A DNA stretch of 64,000 bases from the NCBI GenBank assembly GCA_027924645.1, contig BSBN01001752.1, forward strand, positions 10,558,001-10,622,000. The letters are read 5' to 3'. This DNA is from Cunninghamia lanceolata. Lineage: Eukaryota; Streptophyta; Pinopsida; Cupressales; Cupressaceae. Of the stretch, positions 10,840-24,006 are shown in pieces (position 1 is the first letter of the stretch; every line of letters begins with the position of its first letter). The notes under the pieces were generated by a model. That model was not told where the DNA came from. It ran no database searches and saw only the letters and a list, made by a program, of their open reading frames with translations. Position numbers and translations under genes: made by a program.

Positions 10840-12880
10840 GTAGGGTCATCTAAGGATCTCATGAAAGCTTTCTTAATGGCTGGAGTTTTGAGTAATTCTG
10901 ACAATGATATACTAATTTTGACTCTTCTCATCTCCTCTGCTAAATAATTGACCAAATTGTCAGATTTAGGAGACTAATTACTAGTTTTTGACACTACATC
11001 TTGTGTTACAAAGTACTGGGCATTAACCTTAGGAAGACTAGGGTTATTACTTTCCTTTGGATCAGGAGGAGTATTGAAATTGTTAGGAAGCAAAGACATG
11101 GTCAAAGGACCAGAAGGTCTATTTGAATTATTTCTAAGGTTGTAATTGTGTCTACCCTGATACTACTGCTAGTAGGCATGAATTTCTTTAGGTTCACTAC
11201 TGGTTCATTTTCATCTTCAAAAGGAAAGACATAATTTGTTTCAAATGTCAAAGTGGATTCCTCACATGCTAAAGTGTAATTCTCATGGGCTGAAGGTGCA
11301 TGTTGGTGAGGGTGATTGACAAAACTTTCTAACACAAGAGCTGAGTTATATCCACAAGGGATAATTTCATTTCCTTATATGATGGGAGGATTTCCAGCAA
11401 TGTTAGATACTTCAGCCTAAAAGATATCGGCTGCTATCCTAAACTGAGGACAATCTAATTCAGCATGTGCATTGGTGTTATGTATCCTACACTAGTTTGT
11501 AAGAGTTGCTTCTACCAAATTCACCCTAGTGGTTTGCCTAGGCTAACTAGGAGGCTGGTTATCTAGGGGTGATGGCAATGATCCATTATTTGGCCTAGTA
11601 TTCCATACTCTAGACTGCCTAGGTGCATTATTGTTGCCACTGTTATTGTTATTGTTAAAGCTCCTATCATTGTTGTATCCTCTATCAGGATATCTAGATC
11701 TATCATTATTATATCCTCTATTTTGATTTGACTGGGAATAGAAATTCTTACCCCTCAGGTGTGTGATTTCAGTTGTTAACTTCCTTAAATGTGTAGACAT
11801 CTCCTTGATGTCTTCTTTCTCTTCCTAAACTTTAGCTACTACGTTCTCTTGTTGAGGAATAAAGAAAGAAGAACCATTATTGTTATTCTATCCTACATCC
11901 TGGGATTCTTGTGCATGTCCTAGATATTGCACTATCTGGCCATTTCCATTTGGAGGTGACATGATACTAAGGGGGGGTACCTATAGTGGACCTGGGATGG
12001 TAGCTCGAGGCATCATGGCTCCATTGGTCTGCTGCTGAGCAAGGTATGCAGGATATGTTGGATGTGTAGAATAGGTAGGAAAAGCAATGTTAGGAGTTAG
12101 AGCAGGAATGAGTTGTTGATTAACTTTTATTGTTTCCTCAAAAGCTCCTATTAAAGTTGTGACATTAGGATGTGTCCTTATAAACATAGAAATTAGAGGA
12201 TCTAAGGCTGAGTAATATATACTTCTAGCTGCTTCATCTACTATGGTATATGGAGCTACCAGTTTTGAAAGCATCTTTTGGAATTTGGCATTAAAGTTGG
12301 AAATAAGTTCCCCTTCAAATCTCTTAATTGTGGCAAAGAGCTGATAATTCATTGAAGGATCTATAGGTATTTTGAATCTATCTTTGAAGTCTTTCTCTAA
12401 GGCATCCCATGAGCCAATAGAAGCTTAAGAAAGACTAATATACCAGTTGTATGCTTCCTCTCCCAATGAATATGGAAACAAATGACATACAACATCTTGA
12501 TGCTCAATCCTTGCTCTGCAGCAAGCTTCTTTGAATGTCTGGATATGATCATCCACATCCTGATATGGACGATATTTAGGGCAAATCTTATCAGGGTTCT
12601 TAGGTAAAGGATGGTAGGTAGTGAAAGTCAAAGGTGACTCTGTAGCAAAGAACGACATTGTGACTGGTTCTTGATGCACTAGAGGTGTAACAGGTGATCC
12701 TACAGGTGTCTGAAGTATAGCAGGGGATATCAAAGGTGTCAGAGTATGTCCTGGTTAAGATATTGATGCACCTAAGTTAGGAATGTGATGAACGTCTATG
12801 GTTCTAGGTCTAAGTCCATGGATAGGCAATTCTTCCAAGAGTCCACTAGATCTAGACCTAGTGTTAATCTGGTGAGCCAG
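10840..12880 (-). pseudogene. Gypsy gag (element G), truncated by insertion of A
   Basis: This encodes the capsid precursor. The retrotransposon gag core is clear: YQDVDDHIQTFKEACCRARI, YSLGEEAYNWYISLS, SWDALEKDFKDRF and FNAKFQKMLSKL lie between about 12560 and 12240. An Asn/Arg-rich stretch (11750-11600) follows, then a possible zinc knuckle, CRIHNTNAHAELDC (C-x2-H-x4-H-x4-C), near 11490-11440. All recognisable pieces keep one reading frame, interrupted by TAA after YISLS and by several TAG codons. The exact start is unclear; coding similarity begins near 12880. The frame continues to 10840 (LAEEMRRVKISILSLSELL), where the A LTR cuts it. Confidence 0.8.
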
Positions 12881-13340
12881 GATTTTAACAGTTTATGACA
12901 GACTATGGAAATTTGACTAGATCTTTGCAAAGATCAAAAGGAATAACCTTGCAAAAAGGATATTTATGACCAAAACCCTAAAATGACTAGATATTTGTGT
13001 AATATTTGCATGAAACTTGCAAATATGAGCAAAGACAGGACTTCTGAACTCAAATATCAGGATATTTCACAACACAGTCAAGCTACTACAAAAAATTTAC
13101 ATAACACTCAAATGACAACTCAACTTTCAAAGATTTCAAAAACCTGACTACAAAGTCTACAATATTTATGCTTGATTCCAATATATTTATGATAAACAAA
13201 CTCAGAGCAGTATGATACATGCAAATCTTTGCACAAACTTTCAAAGCATAGGCAACTCAAATGAAATTTGTGAAAATTACCTTCTACTGACGCAAGAATT
13301 GTGTGTATCTAACCAATTCACTTAACAAGAAAGAAAGGAA

Positions 13341-13359
13341 GGCCCTCCTTCTAGCACCA
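13341..13359 (-). other. Primer-binding site of element G
   Basis: On the minus strand, TGGTGCTAGAAGGAGGGCC begins five bases after the LTR end. Its TGG start and position are those expected of a tRNA primer site. I do not identify the tRNA. Confidence 0.6.
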
Positions 13360-13419
13360 ATTTATGTTGGTGATGATTGTTAGTCATAACAACATGCATA
13401 AAAATTTGCACAACAAACC

Positions 13420-13425
13420 TTTATT
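13420..13425 (-). terminator. Poly(A) signal of the G LTR
   Basis: AATAAA on the minus strand, 55 bases before the LTR end, matches the A copy in position. Confidence 0.55.
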
Positions 13426-14333
13426 ATCTTGAAAAGTAAAATCAATTTGGAATGAATTGATGACTCCAAGGCTCTGTTGATCAAGTCATGATCATCTGAC
13501 GTTACTTAGAGGTTGATGTGATATGTTGTTTCTCATTCAAAGGTCTTACACTTCTCTATTACAATGAACTAGTGTCTGCACATTTATTCTACACTTGATT
13601 CCTGCAAACTTCTTCACAAACATAGTTAATCTTGCTATGCTCTACAGATAATAATGATCTTTGATAAGTTTGATCAATTCTTCTGATCATTAACTATAAT
13701 TTGATTATTCTCACTCTTATACTATGAATCTGCTCAAATAATGTTCTTATTAATTGATATTTGCATGATTTATGTTATTATTTATGGTTCTTTGCATGAT
13801 ATTTTCAATGTTGCATGCATTAAGCTCAAAATATGCTACTGATGTTCAATTCTTTTCAGGATATCTACATATTTGTGTATTTTACTTATGATTATCAGTG
13901 TATTTGCAATTGTGGAGGTGATTGTAATGAAATTAAAGAAAATTGAAATAATACTTTCTAAATTTAATGAACCTTCAGCTACTAATTCACATACATTCTA
14001 GATACTTTCATGAAAGGAAGAAATCAAACCATAATTTCACTAGGATGTTCCACAGCTAGGTATGGTTGATGCTAACTTCAAAGGAACAAGGAATGAAAAC
14101 AACACATGTAAACTGATAAGCACTCCAAGGGACACAACTAATCAATGTATATATCTAGAATTCATCCACTGATTACTCAAGATTTACGATTATTTGTAAT
14201 CAAAACAACTTCTCTTTCATTAAGTATGCAAAAGACATGTACATTCACAATGAGCTTTGAAATTAGTCCTAAGAACTTCAGCAATCTAACTTCAATTAAG
14301 TTTCTAATAACAATACCAAGTGCACTCCATCTC

Positions 14334-14341
14334 CTTTTATA
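14334..14341 (-). promoter_or_regulatory. TATA box of the G LTR
   Basis: TATAAAAG on the minus strand lies downstream of the ORF-X end, as in the A copy. The flanking words (GCAACTTGTGCCA and ATTGACC upstream) are also shared. Confidence 0.6.
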
Positions 14342-14423
14342 GAATAAGGAGAGGAGGCAGTTACAAAATGATCAACGATCAAGATTTATCAATTTAAATC
14401 TATGGTCAATATCCTTTCTTTGA

Positions 14424-17400
14424 CTAGGTCAACACTGGTAGATGTGGCACAAGTTGCCAGCTAGAAACCATCTGGTAGAACTCGATGCTTTTGTTATCTA
14501 GTAATGCATATGACCCTGTCATCATGCATCTCTGGTTACTCTTTGTCCTCTTCTTCATCTTCATCTTCTTCTCCTTCTTCTTCATTCGTATCCTCTTCTT
14601 CATCTTCATCTTCATCTTCATCACTATCATCTTCATCAGCTCCAAGGTCATGCCTTATATGTACGTTGATCATTGCCCTAATGGATTCATATAGTTGCAC
14701 TATTCTTTCTACTTCACCTTCATCCTAAATTTTGGCCTTTGCTATAGCATGCTTGTGAGAATGAAACTGTGCCTGAAGAGCATTCCATTTTCTCTTCCTG
14801 CTATCTAACATCTCATTGTATGTCTCTACTATAGCTTTCATTCTCATGACCTTATTTATCACCTCCTCTGTCAAGTGATGAAGGGGATCTTCTGCTACTT
14901 GCTTAAAATTGTTATGAAAGGCTTGGACAAAAAAATTAGTATCCTGATTTTCTATTTTTCCTTCTACTTTGTCTTCCAGAGCCTCCAGGGTATTTATTGC
15001 TTCTGCCACAAGATGATGCAGCCTGACACTTATATCTCTGAGCTTCCCACTGCATCTCAAGATATCACATTCAAATCTGGTATCTTCATACCAAATACCT
15101 AGCAACTGTGCAGTATTATTATCTAGTATCTTATTATCCATAAGCATTTTCATGTCATCCTCTTTAGTTCACCCAAGGCATCTAGATGTTTTTCTAATTT
15201 GAAGAACTTTCTCCCCACCTCATTTTGCAGCTTATCCACTTTACTCCTCAGATCACCAAGAGAGTTCCAATTTGCTAGAGAGACTTTAACTACATTCTCT
15301 ACTTCAAAAACAAAAGAGACAAACCAATTATCCACTAGTTGAGCCTTATGTTTCATGAGATCCAACCTTGTCATCTCATCTTGCGATATGATTGTTAGTG
15401 GAGTAGCTGGGTTGAGTGGTGTATGCTTAGGATCAATAAACCCTTTAATGAATGAATGTAATTGAGCAATGTGCTCTTTATGTTTCTTGTTCTTCTCCTT
15501 TTCTCTTTTCACCCTCTGTGTCAAAGAATCAATAATATCTTTACCTTCTTGACCCTCCTGATCTTCATTAGCAAAACCTAAATGAACATTTGTTATTTGA
15601 AACTCATCTAGGCCTATTTTCCATTTTTCTTTATCTTCCATTGGTAATGTTACTTGGGCTGTCCTTCTACCTATGGTAGGATCTCCTTTTATTGTAGATG
15701 TAGACCTGGCCTTTCTTCTAGGTTTCATCATGCTTGCAATAAACAATGTGGAAACATCAAAATCAAGTACCTCATCTATCTATTGCAGATTTATCTCTTG
15801 TTGCAACCAGTATGGAACATCACCCCTAAGCTCTTGCTAGTCATTTCACTCATTTTGAGCCTCATGAGACTCTATATTGTGCTCTACCCTTGGTGGTGAA
15901 TTCTCTTTCCTTGGTTCCTCCTCATGCACATTCTCATGAGGGGGATCTTGTTGAGGTATTTCCTATTAGGGAATTTAATGTTGAGGGGCCTCTTGTTGAG
16001 GGGGAGCTTCTTGTGGTGTTTGTACATTCTGATCATGTACCTCCTCTTGCAATTTACCCTCATGTGGTTCCTGAACATTTTGATTTTGTTCATCATGTGG
16101 CACTTGATCTTCATGAAAAGATTGTGCATTTTGTTCTTAGGGATCACCTTGATCACCCTCGACCACATTCTCTGGTCCCTTTTGCTAACCATCATTTTGG
16201 AGAAGACTCTGTTCCTCACCTTTTGAGGTGTCTATTTCTCTTTGTTCTTTAGTCTTTCCAAGTTCCTTTTCTTTTTCTTTTGTTTCTCTTTCAAGTGCTG
16301 GTTTAGGATTATCACCCTGATCTATATTTCTACCAGGCACCTCTTCATTTTATAGATCACTTTTATCAAGAATCTCCTGATCACCCTCCCTCTAAACATT
16401 AGTTTCTATCTTCTCTTATTTTGGAGGTGTATTATTTTGCCCTTTATCTTGATTAGGCACATTGTAATCAACCTCTTCATTAACACTAATTTCTACTTTC
16501 TCAAGCTCTGAAGGTGCATCATTATCTCTGTTCTGATCTACATCACCTTGGTAAGACAAGTCTATCACTGTTCAGCTAGTGACCTGATCAACCAAATTAG
16601 TTAATCCTATCTATTGGGATACATCCTTAGGATCATCTTCTTCAATATCCTCTATTTTGATCTACTCCCGATGAGTTCCTTTTTTAACCATAGGAGTCCC
16701 ATGAGGAGTCATTTTTGTATTAGCCACTAGTGTCTCCATTCTTTAACTAGCAACATCACTAACTATTTAATCATCTAATAAATATACAGTATCATCAAGT
16801 GGAAGAGGTGGCTCTTTCCTTGTCTCATGTCTCTCTTCTCTCTGCTCTTTCACTTTCTCAGTTTTAAATTTAATAATGTCTATGATAGGGACCTCATGCT
16901 ACAGGTCCTTCATAAAACATGGACCACCTACACCCCTCAATATGACAGGATTAGGATTTACATTTCCTCTCATTGTAGTTTTCTATTTCTTTTGGGGTGA
17001 TGTCCTCTGCACATTCTTTCTCTTCTTTGTTATCAATAGGTTATCATCTCGAGGCTCTTCATTTAATGGTTCTTCCTCCAAGGGTTCCTCAATAATCACC
17101 AGAGCAGGCTTTGTGATCTTCTTTTAATGCGCAGGGGTATGAGATGATACAGCTATAGATGTAGATGCCACATCTCCTTTTGGTCGGAGTCTTCTAATTA
17201 TTACTCCCTGTTGCACCAGAGCTACCTTCTTATTTTTACCTTGCTACTTTTCTTCTACAGTTGGCTACCTCTCTCCATTAAATTTCCTCTTCTTAATGAG
17301 AAAGTCATCATATTCCTCCTCAGATAACTCTTGTCTTTTCTTCTTGTTATCCATAGTAAGGGCTAGACCCTTCTTCTTCAACTTAATGATCTCAGTACTT

Positions 17401-18962
17401 ACCCAACTCTAGGTCAGTTGGATAACCTTCTGTATTATTTGATCAAATGAAGTCTCTTCAGGCTGAGTTAAGTCAAGAGCTGATATGGTTTCATTATATA
17501 TTTTGTTGTCCTCATATTCACTGGACATGATCTTTCCATCATTCTTGTATAACTGGGCAGGCACTGGAATGCAATCAAAGGTACGAATTTGGTTGAGAGT
17601 GAGCCTCTAGTAAGTCCTTCTCTAGACTTTTGCTTCATCATCACAATCAGTCTAATAATCCTCAAGGTGCCTTTGATGTATTTGTTTTCCCAGGAATTTC
17701 TATATCCTGCCATATGGGTCATATGACCTAGCTATTGAAAATGGCTATAGGTGCATCAGCTTCAATCCTTTGATGGCATCCTTGATACTTTGTCTGTCAG
17801 GGCATAAATACCATCTAATGAATACTGGAAACAACATAGGTGGAATCTTTCCTTTCTCCATGTGAGCCTCCATTGAAGTTGATATATGTCTAACAAATTC
17901 CATTAGAATGACCCTATCAGTGGGGTATCTAGGCATCATGAGAGGTTGCCATTCAAATCCTTCTATTCTCATGTATGAAAAAGTAGGGAACTAGATAAAC
18001 CAAGCCCCATATTTGTAGATAACAGCTTGGGATGCCATACTTAACCTTTTGGTTCTATCCTCCTCCATGGTTCTGACCAAATGCATAGAAAAGGAGTCAT
18101 TCACTAACTTCTAATTTTTGAGGGATTCCCTCTTGTTTAGCTATGGGTAATGTTCCCATATGTTCACATCACCAGGATTGTTTCCAACCCTACCCACTGT
18201 TTGTAATGCATTAAATGTACCTCTGGAAGCACAAGCATATACAATATAAGAAGTCATAAGGAACATGCACATTTTTCCACCCAGCCTTCTCATTCCTTCA
18301 TCTAAACTATCACTAATGATTTTAGCCCAAAGAGACTTGTCATCTAAATATTCCACCATCTAGATGATCCCATACATCTAATTTTCAAAGTTTCCAGCAT
18401 GTTGTCTCCCGGTCATTCTGCTTAACATGACCATCATATACTAATATTCTTTAGCAAAATCAAATTTAAACAAGTATTTTGGCAGCTTAGCAGATGCCTT
18501 CTAGGTGTTGCTCTTAGACCTCCACTGATACATGATTCTCCTGGCTTCTTTCTCATTACCACGGTACTCTTTTTCTAGGCTGCTTAGGCTCAATCTGACC
18601 ACATTAGATCCTATAGGCAAATTAAATGCAGAGGTGATAACTTTTATTGAGAAATCTACATACACGCTGCCATGCTTATCCACTCTTCTGGTTTCTGCAT
18701 TGTAGTTCCTTGCACATTCAATCACTAGCTTAGTAGCTTCCATAGCATATGGAAATTCACCAACGTACCACACCCCTATGGAGTATATTCTTTGCAGTAT
18801 AGGGTTTCCACTTCCATTATCTAACCTTCTCGTCCATGCATCCAGGTCTGTCTTCCCCTGATGGGTATCATTTATCATCCCATATCTGAATCCTACCCCT
18901 TCAGGCTGTAAGAACATAGGTTTCAAGAACTATGCATCAGACCTATTCCTTCTGATATCCAT
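14424..18962 (-). pseudogene. ORF-X, G copy: large LTR-encoded protein of unknown function
   Basis: This is a homologue of the A-copy protein, unrecognised otherwise. Shared blocks in order are THQGKTDLDAWTRRL, ECARNYNAETRRV, RIMYQWRSK, MTSYIVYACASRGTFNAL, RTMEEDRTKRLSM, FSYMRIEGFEWQPLMMPRYP and TLNQIRTFDCIP. A charged linker (about 17300-15800) and the helical C-terminal part (DIIDSLTQRVKRE, DKVEGKIENQD, LTEEVINKVMRMK) follow. A Glu/Asp-rich tail encoded by GAA/GAT repeats lies near 14640-14545. The ATG at 18962-18960 aligns with the A start. The frame is kept from the start to about 15150, where one shift occurs. Many in-frame TAG codons sit at A-copy Gln or Trp sites (EYQYM, RMQKI, EDFW, RYQRL), as expected from C-to-T decay. 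Confidence 0.7.
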
Positions 18963-18968
18963 TAACTC

Positions 18969-19162
18969 CTACGATAAAGACATGCATTTCTTGCCCTAAC
19001 ATGTTTGCATGGAGCAGGGTTCAAGGATCACATGCATTCCATAGCAGCAATTCAAATATTCTAACTCATTTCATGCATCATCATGCTGATTAACCTAGTG
19101 AAAACCATTTTACCTCGTGATTTACAGTAAATGACAAAAGAGAGGGTTTCAACTTTACTTAC
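18969..19162 (-). other. Conserved spliceosomal intron upstream of ORF-X (G copy)
   Basis: On the minus strand the donor is TTAG|GTAAGTAAAG at 19163/19162 and the acceptor is TATCGTAG|GAGTTAATGG at 18969/18968. Length is 194 nt against 193 nt in the A copy. The exon before it could encode a short leader starting at 19259 and ending in basic SSKRRKQLL, but that leader is not in phase with the ORF-X ATG, so it may be untranslated or a separate small ORF. Confidence 0.55.
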
Positions 19163-19549
19163 CTAATAATTGCTTTCTTCTTTTACTAGATGACTGATAA
19201 TCAGATGAATGTGAATACGTTGTATTTGCCATTCCATTCCATTGAGATGCAGATCCCATTCTATTTGCAGCTGACTGTGATGCTTTGACTTTCAGAGCTC
19301 TGTAATTTTAGTTTAATCGTATGGTAAATGTGAATAAACCCCAAAACTTACCTTTTAACAGATCAATATGATAAATTCTGGCACGTTTACTCCTTTTTTA
19401 AGTCCATTGATCAACGCATGACATTTATAGATACTTGAGAAGTGGCGGATTTATATTTGAAACTGGAGAGCGTGACCTACCATTAGGTTCACATTAAATG
19501 TGGAGGGTGATCTCTGTGAAGATTAGGGATATTTGAAAATATGACCCTT

Positions 19550-20360
19550 CACAACCTGCATCTAAGATATGAGGGTGATATTGCCATATATATGGTCAAC
19601 ATTTGACCAACAAGCAAGATCAGGTCACTTTACGCATTTGCTAATATTTGGGGAGGTACCACATGGCGTCATTGGATTGGCTGCTGATAGACTAGGTATC
19701 TCGGGTCACATAGGTTAATATGAGGGATATTGACAATATCTAGATCTTTTAACACTAAAGAATATCACCTTCATTCGAGAATATAAGGGTGACGTCATCA
19801 CCTTATGGACCTTTACAATTACTTGAGGAAAATGATGTCATCGTCATATTTGTTAAGGTTGGGGATACTTCAGAATATGACCTTCTTGGGCTAGAGGATG
19901 ATGACATCATCAAGATATCATATCCTCTTTGTTATCAGGTTATGGTGACATCATCATCATATTGCGAAATATGATAGATATTTGGAAATGTGACCTTGCG
20001 AGGGTCACATGTATTAATGACATCATCATCAGGGTGATCTCTTCTATAGGTCAGAACTGGATAAAATCATGGTCATGTTTATGAAGGGTGATATTTCGTA
20101 AAAGGGTGATATTTTGTAAGATGGCAGATATTTGGAAATATGACCCTTCACTAATATGCATGTTGGTTTTGATGAGCATATACCCTATCACACTTAAGTT
20201 CAGCATTTGCATGTTGGGGATGTGAAGACATCAGGTGATCTTCTTATGTCAGGGTCATCTTAGTGAATATGACTGACATTTAGAAATGTGACCCTATGGG
20301 AAATATCCAGTTTGACCAAAGTTTGCCTCAACATAACTCTCTATCCTTGGCGAATATCAG
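19550..20360 (-). promoter_or_regulatory. Motif-dense region upstream of ORF-X in G LTR
   Basis: As in the A copy, the stretch is dense in AGGGTGATATT, GAAATATGACC and TGACATCATCATCA words, with a perfect TGACGTCA near 19792. A short direct duplication of AGGGTGATATTTCGTAA type is seen at about 20088-20120. Regulatory function is inferred from density, position and conservation only. Confidence 0.42.
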
Positions 20361-20605
20361 GGTGATGTAAAAGGCAATTCTACATAGAATTTTGTACTCT
20401 TTAAGATTATGGGGTTTATGACATTAAATTCTAACTTTGACAACTGACCCCGTTTTGTGAATGTACATGCATGTGCAAGGGTGATATACCCAACTTGACC
20501 TTTTGCCAAACCACCCAAAGCAGGAAAAACAAGCACAAGCAGGAGCAAAAGTTGGGTCCCTATTTTGCTAAGGCAAAATGGGGCGTGTTGTGTAACCACA
20601 CAACA

Positions 20606-21275
20606 AGATTGTCATTCAAACTTTAAAGCTAGGTCATTGTGTTTTTGTGTAGTGAAGGATGGTTGATGTTAAGCTTGTGTTATAGAAGTTGTCCAACTAT
20701 AATTTATTAAATCTTAAATCTATGTTTGTGATTTCTTGAAGTAAATCAAAAGTAGATTGTTATGAGTCAAAATTTGTACTAACAAAATTTATCTATTTAA
20801 ATTGTAGTTCTAAATGTAGTTTGATTGTTTCATTTACAAAATCATATGTTGTTCATCTATTTAACCATTTCTTATTAACATGTCAATTTTCTAGTCTCTA
20901 ATTTAGCTAGTAGTTGGCATTTGTCGGTGTTGTCCAACCAAATCTTTGTTTACAATTGAGTACTAACCTTTTTTCTAGCCAAAAGAAAGTTTTACTTGTT
21001 CATTCTTGAATTGTTTATCATCCTTGAATACAAAAATCATGTTCCAAGGTTTGACTTTCAACAATTCAATGCATGCATCTAGGTAAAAACATAGTTAACT
21101 AGATGTTTGCATTTTATGTAAAACCCTAACAAAATCCTGTATAGTGTGCATACTTGTAATTTTTGTGAGCTTAAGGATTATTTAGATCTCAAGGGGCTCC
21201 CCTTATAACTTTAAGAATGATTCTAATTTATATGTGTTGTTTGGTAATAGAAATATTAAAACACTAACAAAACTT
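20606..21275. other. AT-rich stretch without recognisable genes
   Basis: This lies between the G LTR and the truncated RT of H. I see no conserved coding frame, LTR end or structured repeat. It may be old flanking DNA or a decayed part of H. Confidence 0.5.
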
Positions 21276-23600
21276 GCCTAAGAAAGGTTTCAAAACTTCC
21301 CCAAGAAAGGTTTCAAAACTTCCCCAAGAAAGGTTTCAAAACTTCATTCATCAGCCTCATAAAACTACTTAGCACATTGGTCAATCCAAAGGGCATAATT
21401 AGCCACTCATAGAATCCATCTTTTGTTATCAAAGTTGTTTTCCACTAATCTCCTTCATGGATTCTGATCTAATGCTACCTGCTCTTGAGGTCAAACTTGG
21501 AAAAGTAGTGTGCCCCCACTCAAATAATCCAATAGGTCATCCATGTGTGGCAATGGAAACCTATACTTAATGGTGATCTTGTTGATGGCACAAGAGTCTT
21601 TGTACACAACCTCCAATATCCTCCCTCCTTCAACACAAGTACCATAGGTATATCACAAGGGCTCATAATTTCCCAAATCAAATATTTCTTCATCAATTCT
21701 TCCACCTATCTATTCAATTTTGCACTTATGTCAAGACTCATCCTGTGTGATGCCTTATTAAGAAATTTGGATCCTAGAATTAAATCGATGAAATGTGAAA
21801 TACTATATACTAACATGAGAAGCCCTCAAGTATTCAATTGTCCATGATGTCATTAAAGTATTTCAACTACACATCCACCTCTAGTTCCTTTGAGTAGCGC
21901 AACTCATTTTCCTCTCTTGGCATAGGTTTCACAATCAACACATAGCACTCTAGAGCAATTCTTCAACTTTCTTTAAGAACTTCTTGGCCAATAAGAACAT
22001 TATGCATCCATCTATGGAATCTTCCATAGCCATTCATGTATTCAACTCAAACTTCTACCACACTTGGTGATGATGATTGTATTCTTTCTTCTATTATGGA
22101 TGACACAAATATCATACTACCATGGTCTTTCCAACAACACATGTCAAGCATCCATGGGAAGAAAATCACACCATACCTGATTTATATAACTTCCAATATG
22201 AAATGCCACTAACCATCAAGCTCTCTTAGATTCATTTAGTAACCTTTCTATAACCATTAAATGTGGTAAGGATTAGGATATAGTACTTCCTTCAAGCCTA
22301 GATTCTCAAATATATCAATGGACACTAGATGATCTATGTTTCCTCCATCTATGATCATCTTGCAACACTTTCCACCTAATTTAAACCTAGTGTGGATGAT
22401 ACTCTTCCCCAACGATAATTCTCTTTCTTCTTTAGCAAGCTTCAACAAGACCTTGCACAACATCAAAGTCTCTCCACCTTCACGTGTCATGCTCTCCATC
22501 TCACTACTTGATTCATTACTCCCTTGTACAATGTGTACTCTCTTCTCAATGCATCCATGCTCATTCTATGCTTCTATACATTCAAATTCCATGTGGCCCG
22601 CTTGTTTGCATCTATAATAGGTACAATTAAAATTCCTTCCATAACCTCATATGCCCTTGCTTTCCCCTTTCTTAGAATTCTTCTCACTCCTAGAGTCTTG
22701 TGCACCATCGCTAGATGTTGCAGTCTCCTTCTGGGCATTTCTTTGCTTGTTCCTTCTACCATTGCCCTTACCCTATATTGTCTACTACTTCCTAGGTAGC
22801 TTCTCCTCTACCCTCAGCACAAGTTGGTAGGCATCTTCAATGGATTGAACTAGAAACAAATAGACCTAATCTTCAATTTCACTCTACAACCCTTTCAAAT
22901 ACTAAGACACTTTCTCCATGTCATCCTCCATGTGACCTGCATAGATGCTAAGTTTATAAAAATCCTTAATGTACTCCTTCATAGTCATTCTTCTCTACCA
23001 CAAATTCTAAAATTTCTTTAACAACTCCAAATTGTAATTTATTGTCAAAATTTTACCTTTCAATTATGCTACCTTCTAATCCCATCTAGTGATCTTTGGT
23101 CCATTATTTCCTACTCTATCTTTTTTCACATAGTTCCATCACAAGGCCACATGCCCTTTCAACCTAGTGGTTGCATACTTGACGCTCTTAAGGTCTTCAA
23201 TGGATTCAAAATCAAAATATCTCTTTAAATCATAGATCTAATCTAACAACTCTTCAAGATCCAAACCACCCAAATAACAAGGAAGATTAAACTTTGGTTT
23301 AATTCCTAATCTCATTAATGCCCTAGTAAATTTATCTTCTAAATTCAATTATTCTCTTAAACTAGAAGCTTCATCATCTCATGGTTCCTAGACCAATATT
23401 TCATCTCCACTGGCATCTTAAACTTTGACCATTCTCTACCTTTGCATAGTCTCAAGGGCTCCAAACCTTACTTCAATAGCTCTCAAAATGCTAGCCAATT
23501 CACCATCATGTCACTCCCTTCAATGACTTCTTCATCATGTTGTCCTCTTTAATTTTAGCCACCTTTTTTTATTAACTTATCTTCTCCTATAATTAACCTA
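21276..23600 (-). pseudogene. Element H: heavily decayed chromovirus-like gypsy gag-protease-RT
   Basis: Read on the minus strand, the order is gag remnants (about 23550-22570), protease (22499-22257; KCCKMIIDGG with Gly where the DSG Ser should be) and RT (21705-21276). RT pieces include SPCDIPMVLVL, a degraded basic block, FDLKSR and [10 protein letters not shown]. The protein resembles element C ([31 protein letters not shown]) but carries far more stops and frameshifts. RT breaks off at LKPFLGKF, before the YxDD box, at a 23-bp triplication. This looks like one of the oldest insertions in the window. Confidence 0.7.
21280..21345. repeat. Three tandem copies of a 23-bp unit
   Basis: AAGAAAGGTTTCAAAACTTC begins at 21280, 21303 and 21326. 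The unit is RT coding sequence of H repeated out of frame, at the point where RT coding similarity ends. This resembles template slippage during break repair. Confidence 0.8.
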
Positions 23601-23638
23601 TAATGCAACAAATGCACAAGCTTCTACTATGGGGTTAC

Positions 23639-24006
23639 TATTGGCAAGAGACACTGCTAGGCATATCAGGTGTTGTCATTGATAGCCACTAAATCTATCT
23701 TACACATCCGCATTTCATCAGTGGATAATACCAGAAGTTAGATTGCAGATTTGTGCAAGTCTGGATAGACATGAACAGGGCATATGACAGGGTTTAGCAT
23801 TTTGGTCCGCATTTCTCCACCGATAATCATGTTGTGTTGCAGATTTGAGGGAATGATAAGGGATGTTAGGGCTACCTAAATCCAAGATTTTAGCCTCCAA
23901 TGATGAATGGATTGAAATGCATCTGAGTATCGAGTTCTAGTTAAACAGTTCAGTCTGGTGAAGAATAGGTCGACTAAGTGTTTGATCCTTGTGTGGATGA
24001 AGAGAA
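23639..24006 (+). repeat. Inverted fragment of an E/J-family LTR
   Basis: The sequence starting TTGGCAAGAGACACTGC is the reverse complement of the end of the neighbouring J LTR (...GTGTCTCTTGCCAA), and similarity continues for about 360 bases (AAAATCTTGGATTT, AGATTTGC-type words). It is a partial LTR in opposite orientation, directly abutting J. Confidence 0.7.

Larger units (their letters stand above)
10840..20605 (-). mobile_element. Element G: gypsy element, 5' LTR and gag visible, interrupted by element A
   Basis: On the minus strand it reads giant LTR (20605-13365), primer-binding site (13359-13341), then gag (12880-10840). Gag stops abruptly at 10840 where the A LTR begins; the rest of G would lie beyond the left edge of the window. 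The right end of the LTR (TGTTGTGTGG read on the minus strand) joins unrelated AT-rich DNA at 20606, so G was inserted in or beside chromovirus H. Confidence 0.65.
13365..20605 (-). repeat. Giant 5' LTR (7.2 kb) of element G, containing ORF-X in U3
   Basis: On the minus strand it runs from TGTTGTGTGG at 20605 to CCAACA at 13365. It contains the motif-dense region, the ORF-X intron, ORF-X, a TATA box (14341-14334) and AATAAA (13425-13420). The downstream primer site and gag fix the left end as an LTR end. Sequence is homologous to 4048-10839 but clearly diverged, so the two copies are not the pair of LTRs of one recent insertion. Confidence 0.62.

Noticed and set aside
14485..14728. Plus-strand Ser/Phe-rich frames
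   Set aside because: They are the antisense of the GAA/GAT-repeat acidic tail of ORF-X.
19300..19351. A second intron upstream of ORF-X in G (GTAAGTTTT ... ATTACAG)
   Set aside because: It is only 52 nt, shorter than usual plant introns, and not matched in A.
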